A DNA stretch of 64,000 nt. Source: Candidatus Binataceae bacterium (GTDB taxonomy: Bacteria > Desulfobacterota > Binatia > Binatales > Binataceae). The position numbers and the translations under genes are program-made. The notes beneath the pieces are model-generated. The model was not told the DNA's origin and ran no database searches. It saw only the letters and a program-made list of their open reading frames with translations. Shown here in pieces: positions 8,413 to 15,332 of the stretch (the stretch's first letter is position 1; the number at the start of each line of letters is the position of its first letter). Where the stretch lies: assembly GCA_035500095.1 (NCBI GenBank), contig DATJXN010000129.1, positions 1 through 64,000 of the forward strand, given 5' to 3'.

Positions 8413-9897
8413 ATGAGCAAACCGCAATACCCGACGCCGCGAAAGGCCGGCGCTCTAAAGACCGCAAGCGGAACCGCGGCCGACAATCGATCGAAAACCG
8501 AAAACGGATCGGTTATCCCGAGCGGCACGCCGGACGCGCGCGGCCCCGGCCTTCAGCCGAAAATTACCACCGCGATTCCGGGACCGAATTCGCGCGCGCT
8601 TTTCGCCCACGAGCAAAGCCATATAGCGCCCGGCCGTCAGCGTATCTCGCTGCTCGCTGGACTTGCGTTCGACCACGGCGAGGGCGCCACGCTCATCGAC
8701 GTCGACGGCAACGTGTTCGTCGATTTTTTTGCCGGCGTCGCGGTCGCGAGCCTCGGCCATGGCCATCCGGCGCTTGCGCAGGCGCTCGCCCGCCAGGCCT
8801 CACGGCTGATCGTCGGCACTTTCGCGACGCCTGAGCGCGCCGAGGCTTTCAGGATGCTGAGCGAGGCGGCGCCCGCCGGGCTAAATCGCGCTCATCTGTA
8901 TAGCGGCGGCGCCGAGGCGGTCGAAGCGGCGCTCCGCCTTGCGCGGTCGAAGACCAAGCGCCACGAGGTCTTGAGCTTCTGGGGCGGGTTTCACGGCAAG
9001 ACCGGCGGCGTGATCGGACTTATCGGCGACGAATCCAAGCAGGGCTACGGCCCGCTGCCGGGCGGCCAATACATGGTGCCGTATGCCGACTGCTATCGAT
9101 GTCCGTTCAAGCTGGAATATCCGGGGTGCGGCATGTACTGCGTCGATTTTGCGCGCGAGCAGCTCCAGCGCGCCTCCGCCGGCGCGCTGGCGGCGGTGAT
9201 AGTCGAGCCGATGCAGGGGACGGCGGGCAACGTCATTCCGCCTGACGACTATTTGCCCGCGGTCTCGCAACTCGCGCACGAGCGCGGCGCGATGCTGATC
9301 GCGGACGAAATGATCACGGGCTTCGGCCGCACCGGACGGATGTGGGGAGTGGAGCACAGCGGTGTCGCGCCCGACATCATGACCGTAGGCAAGGGGATGG
9401 GTTCCGGATTTCCGGTCTCCGGCGTGCTGCTCAGCGATGAGTTGGGGCACAGCGAGCCGTTCGGCAAACCGAGCGCCTCGTCCTCGAGCTACGGCGGCAA
9501 TCCGCTCGCTGCGGTGGCGGTCGCCGAAACCCTGCGCACGATCCGGCACGAGCGGTTGGTTGAAAATTCCGCCGTCGTCGGTGCGTTCATGCTCGAGCGC
9601 CTGATGCGGCTCAAGGAAAAATACGAATTCGTCGGCGATGTCCGCGGCAAAGGGTTGCTGATCGGCATCGACCTCGTCCGCGATCGCAAAACCAGGGAAT
9701 TGCTCGGCCGCTCGACGACCGAGACTATCTTCATCGAGGCACTCAAGCGCGGCCTCCTCGTGATGGGCTATTTCCCGCGCATGCGGATCAATCCGCCGCT
9801 GGTCATCACGCGTGAACAGGCCGAAGCGGGAGTCGAGATCCTCGACGAAGTCTTCGCCCATGTCCGTGATCGGGTCGACTGGCGCAATGCTCCCTGA
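8413..9897 (+). CDS. class III (PLP) aminotransferase
   Basis: A 494-residue fold-type I aminotransferase of the 4-aminobutyrate/ornithine group. Visible are LYSGGAEAVEAALRLAR (cofactor phosphate loop), FHGKTGG, VIVEPMQGTAGNVIPP, LIADEMITGFGRTG (PLP ring Asp) and the Schiff-base Lys in TVGKGMGSGFP. The cysteine-rich insert CYRCPFKLEYPGCGMYC occurs in a subset of this family and may bind metal or be structural. The first ~50 residues are low-complexity and polar. It would place an amine on an aldehyde or ketone intermediate. The hopanoid aminotransferase HpnO belongs to the same class, so a hopanoid role is an alternative to the head-group hypothesis. Confidence 0.9.
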   Translation: MSKPQYPTPRKAGALKTASGTAADNRSKTENGSVIPSGTPDARGPGLQPKITTAIPGPNSRALFAHEQSHIAPGRQRISLLAGLAFDHGEGATLIDVDGNVFVDFFAGVAVASLGHGHPALAQALARQASRLIVGTFATPERAEAFRMLSEAAPAGLNRAHLYSGGAEAVEAALRLARSKTKRHEVLSFWGGFHGKTGGVIGLIGDESKQGYGPLPGGQYMVPYADCYRCPFKLEYPGCGMYCVDFAREQLQRASAGALAAVIVEPMQGTAGNVIPPDDYLPAVSQLAHERGAMLIADEMITGFGRTGRMWGVEHSGVAPDIMTVGKGMGSGFPVSGVLLSDELGHSEPFGKPSASSSSYGGNPLAAVAVAETLRTIRHERLVENSAVVGAFMLERLMRLKEKYEFVGDVRGKGLLIGIDLVRDRKTRELLGRSTTETIFIEALKRGLLVMGYFPRMRINPPLVITREQAEAGVEILDEVFAHVRDRVDWRNAP

Positions 9898-10064
9898 GGC
9901 ATGATCCCTTTCAGTCAGTTAATGAGATAGCGCTGAGATCTTTGATAAAACGACGCGCCGATACTTCAACGCTCGCCGCCGCGACGGCTCTGCATGAGGT
10001 TCAAGCAGCTGTATGGTCAGGATGAAGTGATGGGCGCCGGTCGCGAGCATTCAAGGAATACTCA

Positions 10065-10541
10065 ATGGCGGAAAATGGCGGAAACCTAGGGCTCTTCTGC
10101 GACCTCGCGGGCACGCTCGTCAAAATGGACGACACGCGCCAGCTTCCGCTCGGCCGCGACGGGAAAATCATAGTCGAGTTGCTGCCAAGCGTGGCCGAGA
10201 AGCTCCGCCCCATTCGCGACCATCTGATTTTCGTTGTGACGAACCAGGCCGGAGTCGCGCGCGGCCGCCTGACCCTGCAACAGGTCGAGGACGCAATCGC
10301 CGAGCTCGACCGCCAGCTCGGCGACATCATCACCGGATGGCAGATCTGTCCGCACGACGATGCGCACGGGTGCGCCTGCCGCAAGCCCAAGGGCGGGATG
10401 CTGACCGAGTTGGGTGCGATGTATGGGGTCGAAATGAAGGGCTCGACGATGGTCGGCGATCAGGAAGTCGACGCGGCCGCAGCGCGCGCCGCCGGAGTCG
10501 GAAACTTCGTCTGGGCGAGCGATTTCTTCGGCTGGAAGTAG
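10065..10541 (+). CDS. HAD-IIIA phosphatase, GmhB-like
   Basis: A 158-residue protein like D,D-heptose-1,7-bisphosphate phosphatase and histidinol phosphatase: no cap domain, a zinc loop with Cys/His (CPHDDAHGCACRKPKGGM) and motif IV MVGDQEVDAAAA. Motif I reads LFCDLAGTL, so the second Asp of DxDxT is replaced by Ala, which normally supplies the general acid/base. ATG 10065 has AAGGAA eight bases upstream. It follows the aminotransferase by 167 bases and probably belongs to the same pathway. Either the enzyme uses another acid/base or it is a binding or pseudo-enzyme. Confidence 0.8.
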   Translation: MAENGGNLGLFCDLAGTLVKMDDTRQLPLGRDGKIIVELLPSVAEKLRPIRDHLIFVVTNQAGVARGRLTLQQVEDAIAELDRQLGDIITGWQICPHDDAHGCACRKPKGGMLTELGAMYGVEMKGSTMVGDQEVDAAAARAAGVGNFVWASDFFGWK

Positions 10542-10674
10542 CCCGCGGTCCCTCAAGCTTCAAATCAAATCGCGAGGTTTCTTATCTATCGCTACGGAGA
10601 CGGCTTCCAGCGAATTTTGATGCGCCGCGGAAAGATTCGCTCAGCGTGATTTTTTGACTTCGGTCAAGCTCCTG

Positions 10675-11157
10675 TCAGGCTCCGATGCGTGAGGGAGACC
10701 CTGATGCGGAAAGCGTCACGTTGTTGTCGCGGCCGAGCAGGCGACAATACGCGAAGAGAGAGCTGCTGAAGAGCACCACATCCAGGCCGAGCTCCAGCCA
10801 CATCCTCGGTCGCGACGGTGCGCCGCTGCCGAAGCAACCGCAATCGAGCGTAAGACCTCGAACCAGTGCGGAGAGCAAGGCCGCGAAAAAGATCAGAGAA
10901 CTTAAAGCCACCGCCAGTGTCCCGATTTTTCTTGTTTGAGGCACAAGCAGAAGAAGACCGCATGCGATCTCGAACACAGGCAGGCTCAGCGCCAGCATGT
11001 TGATAACGGTCGCCGGCAAAATGGCGAAGGCAGCGATGGCGTCCGCAAACTGCAGCGGGTCGCGGACTTTGCCGGCACCCGCATAAATGAACAACGCGGC
11101 GAGTGCGGCCGCGATGGCCGGCACAAGGTAGTTATGGGTTCGCGTGTCGGGCGACAT
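10675..11157 (-). CDS. MauE/DoxX-like integral membrane redox protein
   Basis: A 160-residue protein with about four hydrophobic helices and the conserved block LDCGCFG, typical of the MauE family, named from methylamine dehydrogenase maturation and related to membrane disulfide-handling proteins. ATG 11157 overlaps the stop of the rhodanese gene (TGATG), so the two are coupled; the upstream extension to 11211 lies inside that gene. It is the last gene of a seven-gene minus-strand operon. A role in passing electrons or disulfides to periplasmic partners such as the TlpA protein is inferred. Confidence 0.8.
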   Translation of the reverse strand: MSPDTRTHNYLVPAIAAALAALFIYAGAGKVRDPLQFADAIAAFAILPATVINMLALSLPVFEIACGLLLLVPQTRKIGTLAVALSSLIFFAALLSALVRGLTLDCGCFGSGAPSRPRMWLELGLDVVLFSSSLFAYCRLLGRDNNVTLSASGSPSRIGA

Positions 11158-11747
11158 CACCGTACGGCCCCCCACGAGACGGGTAGCCCGGCCGCCGACC
11201 ACACTTCCCATCCGCCGGTGAAGACCCTCACGTCACTGAAGCCCAGCGTCAACAGCGCGTTGGCAACGAGGCGGCTGTCGTGACAGACGCCCCCGGAGCA
11301 ATAAACGATGATCGGTTTGTCGCTGGCGGCCTTCAGCACCGCCGACAGGCGTTGGTAATCGTGCGCGAAATCGTCCCGCGCGAGGTTGAGCGCACCGGGA
11401 ACGTGTCCCTGGATGAAAAATGGGGCAGGCCGCGCATCGAAGATCAAAGCACTCTTCTTTTCGACGGCCGTGCGAAATTCCGGAAACCCGATAGTCGGCG
11501 CGGGCGGGAGCGCGAACGGCGGTGCCGCAACCAGGGATGTTAACTCGGCATCAAATCGCTGCTCAGGCGTCTGATAGACAAGCGGAAGCGGTCGCGTCGA
11601 GAACCGATTGATAGAGAACCCTGCGGCCAGCGATATCAGTGCGATCAGAAGGACGCCGTCAACGTCACGCATAACCCGGCGAGCGATTCTCCTCACGTTA
11701 GACGGCGATATGGGATGAGTCCTCGCAATCGACGGTGTAGAGCCCAT
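11157..11747 (-). CDS. membrane-anchored rhodanese-domain protein
   Basis: A 196-residue protein with one N-terminal membrane helix (about residues 30-46) and a single rhodanese domain. The active-site loop is YCSGGVCHDS with nucleophile Cys150; the RPAPFFIQGHVPGALN block is the CDC25/rhodanese substrate region. The loop contains a second Cys (CSGGVC), unusual for simple thiosulfate sulfurtransferases. The domain probably faces the periplasm. ATG 11747 has no clear ribosome-binding site; ATG 11672 would still keep the helix. Overlap with the MauE-like gene implies joint function in sulfur or thiol redox handling. Confidence 0.85.
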   Translation of the reverse strand: MGSTPSIARTHPISPSNVRRIARRVMRDVDGVLLIALISLAAGFSINRFSTRPLPLVYQTPEQRFDAELTSLVAAPPFALPPAPTIGFPEFRTAVEKKSALIFDARPAPFFIQGHVPGALNLARDDFAHDYQRLSAVLKAASDKPIIVYCSGGVCHDSRLVANALLTLGFSDVRVFTGGWEVWSAAGLPVSWGAVR

Positions 11748-11802
11748 TAGAGTTACTGGCTCGAGTCCGAATCAGCGGTTCAGCGCCTATCGAGCAGCCG
11801 CT

Positions 11803-12213
11803 TCAGCGAGGTCCTGTACTGAGAATCATCATGAGAGATTTGCGGCCTCCTTCTTTCTGCGCATCGTCTTGATACTGTTTTCGCTCGCGCTCGGACAACG
11901 TTTCTTTCTCGCGCGCGGCGCTCGTTCTGCACTCGTCTAAACGCGCCGTCTGCTCACCCGCTACCTGTTGGCTCGGGTCATTTCTAGAAGGTCCAGGATT
12001 TTTAGAAGGCCCAGGACTTTGCGCGATGGAGTCAATTTCGTGCTCGCCGGACGCCAGTACTTGTCTGACAGATCGATTTTCGCTGTCGTCAATTTCCTGG
12101 CGCTCTTGCTGGAAATAAGCATGCCTGGGGTCCTGACCAGGCGCTGGGGGGCGCGCAGTTGCGCAGCTCGTGAACAGCGGCACCGCGAGCAATGCCAATC
12201 TCCGGCGATCCAT
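11803..12213 (-). CDS. small hypothetical lipoprotein
   Basis: A 136-residue protein beginning MDRRRLALLAVPLFTSC, a lipoprotein signal with lipobox-like FTSC; the mature part is charged, Gln/Glu/Arg-rich and low in hydrophobic content, probably extended or helical. I recognise no domain. It sits between the TlpA gene (14 bases upstream) and the rhodanese gene, so it likely belongs to the same envelope operon. Confidence 0.6.
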   Translation of the reverse strand: MDRRRLALLAVPLFTSCATARPPAPGQDPRHAYFQQERQEIDDSENRSVRQVLASGEHEIDSIAQSPGPSKNPGPSRNDPSQQVAGEQTARLDECRTSAAREKETLSERERKQYQDDAQKEGGRKSLMMILSTGPR

Positions 12214-12227
12214 GGACGTGTTGAGCC

Positions 12228-12770
12228 TCAGTGCGTAGAAGCTTGTGTGCCTGATGGCCCAGACAGCAAGGGTATCACTACGGTCGCCAGAGTTTGTTCC
12301 GTCAATGGCTTGTCGTCCGGCACCAGTTTTGCCCGCACGATTCCGTTTCTGTCGACCACATAAGTTACCGGCAGCGCGCTCGGTTCGTCGAACCCATCGG
12401 ATTTCGCCGCGTGCAGCATCGCCGCCGGATAGCTGAGCGATTGCATGACCTTGGCCACTTCGGATCGATCACGGGGACGGTCGGCACTCAGGCCGATCAT
12501 CTCCAGCCCCAGAGCGTGATAGCGTTTGTAAAAGGCGTCCAAAGCCGGCATTTCCTTCCGACATGGCGGACACCAGGTCGCCCAGACATTCACGATCGTC
12601 ACCTTGCCCCGCTCGGCCGCAAGATCGAATGTATGGCCGCTCAGTTCTTCGACTACGAGCGCCGGTGCCGCTTGTCCAACGCTGGTAGCGCAGAGCAGGT
12701 CGGAAGGCTTCATTAATGTTGCGAGTACCAACGGCAACGCGATGAGGAGAAGTCTCGATGTTGATGTCAT
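12228..12770 (-). CDS. TlpA/ResA-type periplasmic thioredoxin
   Basis: A 180-residue thiol-disulfide oxidoreductase with a signal peptide (about residues 1-28) and the thioredoxin active site WATWCPPCRKEMP (Cys67, Cys70). The cis-Pro region ALPVTYVVDRNG is present. Such proteins reduce disulfides in cytochrome c, CuA or other metal-site proteins outside the cytoplasm. It starts 11 bases after the beta-barrel gene. In this operon the likely clients are the Cys-rich barrel and the DUF2318-like protein; that pairing is inferred. Confidence 0.9.
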   Translation of the reverse strand: MTSTSRLLLIALPLVLATLMKPSDLLCATSVGQAAPALVVEELSGHTFDLAAERGKVTIVNVWATWCPPCRKEMPALDAFYKRYHALGLEMIGLSADRPRDRSEVAKVMQSLSYPAAMLHAAKSDGFDEPSALPVTYVVDRNGIVRAKLVPDDKPLTEQTLATVVIPLLSGPSGTQASTH

Positions 12771-12781
12771 TCTCTATATCC

Positions 12782-13795
12782 TCAGAAATCATAACTGAAG
12801 ATCGTCTTGATTAAGTAAGGAGTGGTTAACTGGTTTCCGTTTACAAACTGGAAGATGGGGAACTCAATGTCGGCATACCAGCGAAAATTCCGGAAGCCGA
12901 TCTCACCACCCGGGGCGAGCAGCATGCGGTCATAACCGCTGTTGGGAGTGTCTGCCTCCGAACCCAGATCGTGCGTGCGAACTGAACCGAGTATCGATAG
13001 AAACGGAGAAAGTTCCACAATCGGTCCGACGTTGCCAAAGTTGTAGAAGGCACCGAGCGCACCGTTAAACTCTTTCCCGGGAGTGTAGTTGCCCGTTGTG
13101 CTGAACGGATATTCGTACGCCGCCTGTATGTACCAGTTAAACGGGCGATCGCGGAACGTAAGGCCAACATTTCCAATCCGGTTGGGCAGATTTCCAATCT
13201 TGTAGGCACCCAGCAAGAGATCGGTGCTCCCGGTTCCGATCGAGGTGTCGCGATCAAAATCGTTGTATGTGTGGTCGCCGGTTGGAAGCTTGAATCCAGC
13301 GAGCAAACCAAGCGACATGTCCTCTGACAAGCCCGTGTACATGCCCCAAATTCGCACGTCGCCAAAATTGGCATGGTTGTACTGGTTGATGTCGTTGCCG
13401 TCGCCCTGGGTTCGGAACGTTCTGATCGTGTAGGGGACGGTCACCATCAATCCCCAGTCGCGATTGAACATGTATTGCGCACCTGCGGTCAAAAAGTGGG
13501 TCTTGATCTGCTTGTCATCATTGTTGTTGCCGGAGGACGGTCCGGTGGCGTGCCAATTGATGTACTGGTTCATGAAGTCATACTCCAACCACACCGTGCC
13601 GCCGGCGCCGTTCGGTATAAGCGATGGAGTGCCCACGTCGAAGACGCTGCATCCACAGGCGCAGGCCCAGCTCAAACTTGGGGTCAGAGTTAAAAGCAGT
13701 CCCGCCAAGAGCGACAGCCGTCCGATCGTGCGCCAGAAACTGGACGCGCCCCAACGTTGTCGCCACGAAAACCGGATCGGCCGAATGGGCCTCAT
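12782..13795 (-). CDS. outer-membrane beta-barrel protein with N-terminal Cys cluster
   Basis: A 337-residue protein. ATG 13795 is preferred because GGGGAGA lies six bases upstream; the frame extends to 13867. A signal peptide (about residues 1-45) ends at a Trp-Ala-Cys segment, and the mature protein begins with CACGCSVFDVGT. The rest is alternating aromatic/polar strands (NWYIQAAYEYPF, FRWYADIEFPIFQF) and ends in Phe (IFSYDF), the outer-membrane barrel insertion signal. The three clustered cysteines could bind a metal or be the TlpA target. The exact family is not recognised; it resembles proteins annotated simply as transporters. Confidence 0.75.
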   Translation of the reverse strand: MRPIRPIRFSWRQRWGASSFWRTIGRLSLLAGLLLTLTPSLSWACACGCSVFDVGTPSLIPNGAGGTVWLEYDFMNQYINWHATGPSSGNNNDDKQIKTHFLTAGAQYMFNRDWGLMVTVPYTIRTFRTQGDGNDINQYNHANFGDVRIWGMYTGLSEDMSLGLLAGFKLPTGDHTYNDFDRDTSIGTGSTDLLLGAYKIGNLPNRIGNVGLTFRDRPFNWYIQAAYEYPFSTTGNYTPGKEFNGALGAFYNFGNVGPIVELSPFLSILGSVRTHDLGSEADTPNSGYDRMLLAPGGEIGFRNFRWYADIEFPIFQFVNGNQLTTPYLIKTIFSYDF

Positions 13796-13896
13796 AAATT
13801 TCTCCCCGCGGCACTGCCGCACAGAAAGGCATCGACTCCCCGCTGCTGGAGCAGCGTCCGGAGTCAAAGGAACAAATTTGTTGATGCGGAGGGGTC

Positions 13897-14211
13897 TTAG
13901 GCGAAACGCTTTGGCGGCGGAGTGTCAGGAGAAAGGTCGCGTTCCAATATTCTCGCAGAAGGTTTGAACGTGATCGAACCTGAAAAGAGCAGAACGAACG
14001 GCAATGCATAGTCTGCCGAACGAGCGAAAACAATCGTCGACGGACAGGTAAAGGACTGAACCGGTTGGCAGATATTGAGTGTGAATTCCGGCTGGCTTGT
14101 ACCCGCGACAACGACAACTCCAGTTGTTAGCGGCGCGCCGCTCAGCACCAGCATGAGAGCCACTATCGAACTGAGTATTCTGAGCTCCGCCTTTGAAAAC
14201 ACCCGCTCCAT
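13897..14211 (-). CDS. small membrane or exported protein of unknown function
   Basis: A 104-residue protein with a hydrophobic N-terminal segment (about residues 11-36) and a second one (YALPFVLLFSGSI), plus two Cys (NICQPVQSFTCP). ATG 14211 has GAGGG upstream and begins ten bases after the DUF2318-like gene, so it is in the operon. No family recognised. Confidence 0.55.
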   Translation of the reverse strand: MERVFSKAELRILSSIVALMLVLSGAPLTTGVVVVAGTSQPEFTLNICQPVQSFTCPSTIVFARSADYALPFVLLFSGSITFKPSARILERDLSPDTPPPKRFA

Positions 14212-14221
14212 CGCAACGCCC

Positions 14222-14692
14222 TCAGAAGAGCCCTTTTCCCCGTTCGAGGTCCGCCGGCCTGATGTTCACGGTTTGTCTGACAATCCGCGTGGGCAGTTTT
14301 ACGGGGACGCACGACGCCAAACCCGCTTCAATCGTCTCCAAGCGGTAGTGGTTGCGGCAGTATTTGCAGACCAAATCTCCATCCGAGCTGACGTAGCCCT
14401 TGTGATAGAGGTAGCACCGCTGGCAGGCATCGAAGGCGGCTTTCGTTTGCCCGGTGGAGTCGCGCGCGAGAAGGAAGCGGATTCGTTCGCCCGCACGATC
14501 ACGGTACACGAAGAAGCGTACCTCTCCAGGCCGCAGGTTGTTGATCCCGATACTTATCTGCGGATTCGCGGTGACCTGGGTGAATCGAGGAGCCCTCGCC
14601 ATCCCAAGCAGGAGGACCGCGGCCGCAGCGAGAATAGCGCCCGAGGCCGGGAGAGCCATCCAGGGACGAAACTTTCGCGTCGAACGATTCAC
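14222..14692 (-). CDS. DUF2318-like Cys-rich metal-binding protein
   Basis: A 156-residue protein with an N-terminal membrane anchor and a domain carrying two CxxC pairs, FDACQRCY and LVCKYCRN, plus a later Cys (ASCVPV). This spacing matches DUF2318, the C-terminal domain of FtrD-type membrane proteins of iron uptake systems. The start is GTG 14692 with AGGAA upstream. As first gene of the minus-strand operon, it suggests that the operon handles a metal such as iron or copper in the envelope. The family call rests on motif pattern. Confidence 0.65.
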   Translation of the reverse strand: MNRSTRKFRPWMALPASGAILAAAAVLLLGMARAPRFTQVTANPQISIGINNLRPGEVRFFVYRDRAGERIRFLLARDSTGQTKAAFDACQRCYLYHKGYVSSDGDLVCKYCRNHYRLETIEAGLASCVPVKLPTRIVRQTVNIRPADLERGKGLF

Positions 14693-14888
14693 GGTTTCAT
14701 TTCCTACGCCACTTCAAAACCGGCGTCAACGAGAGCTTCGAGGGGAGGTTTCCAATTGCACGAAAACACATTCCCGTTCATTTGCGAAATTCCGACGCGT
14801 GAGACTCGTCCAGCGAGGCTTGCTTGACGGGCCAGACCGAAGGCGGCACACTCGATATGGTCCGATAAGAATCGGTGCCCAATGTAGT

Positions 14889-15224
14889 ATGCGGTCAGGG
14901 TATCAGATAGGTCGGTGGCGATGGACGCGCGGCGCGGCTGCGTTTCTAGCAGTCGTCCTTTTGCTCGCGCAGACAGCGGGCGCCGCGCATTTCCATCCTT
15001 TTCCGTCGGCCGAGAAATATGCGACTCCCGCCGCCGTCAGCCTCGACAACGGCCTGTGCGCGCTCTGTTTAGTTCGTTTCCATAGTCCGATAGCGTTCGT
15101 CATCGCGCCGCATCCAGCGGTGCCGTCGCCTGAGCGATGGAGCCCGCGTCGCGCAGCTCGGGTAGCGCCGTGTTCCGTCCGCAGTTCGCATCTGTTCGGC
15201 CGGGCTCCGCCCGCGTCGGTCTGA
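14889..15224 (+). CDS. small exported His/Cys protein upstream of TonB receptor
   Basis: A 111-residue protein: a hydrophobic signal region (AAAFLAVVLLLAQTAGA), then HFHPF, a CxxC-like pair (GLCALCLVRFH) and an Arg/Pro-rich tail ending RAPPASV. Small proteins with a signal peptide, histidines, two cysteines and a similar tail often precede TonB-dependent receptors, and this one sits 108 bases before such a receptor. It may bind or sense a metal. ATG 14889 lacks a strong ribosome-binding site, so I hold this gene with moderate confidence. Confidence 0.5.
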   Translation: MRSGYQIGRWRWTRGAAAFLAVVLLLAQTAGAAHFHPFPSAEKYATPAAVSLDNGLCALCLVRFHSPIAFVIAPHPAVPSPERWSPRRAARVAPCSVRSSHLFGRAPPASV

Positions 15225-15332
15225 CTCTCCTCGATTCCCAAAGCTGAGTAATCGCGTGCGGTCTTTTGGCCGTGCGCAGCGCCGCGCGCGCGATCGCGGC
15301 GGCGCGATGTTTCGCTCTTGGAGGAGTGTGAG

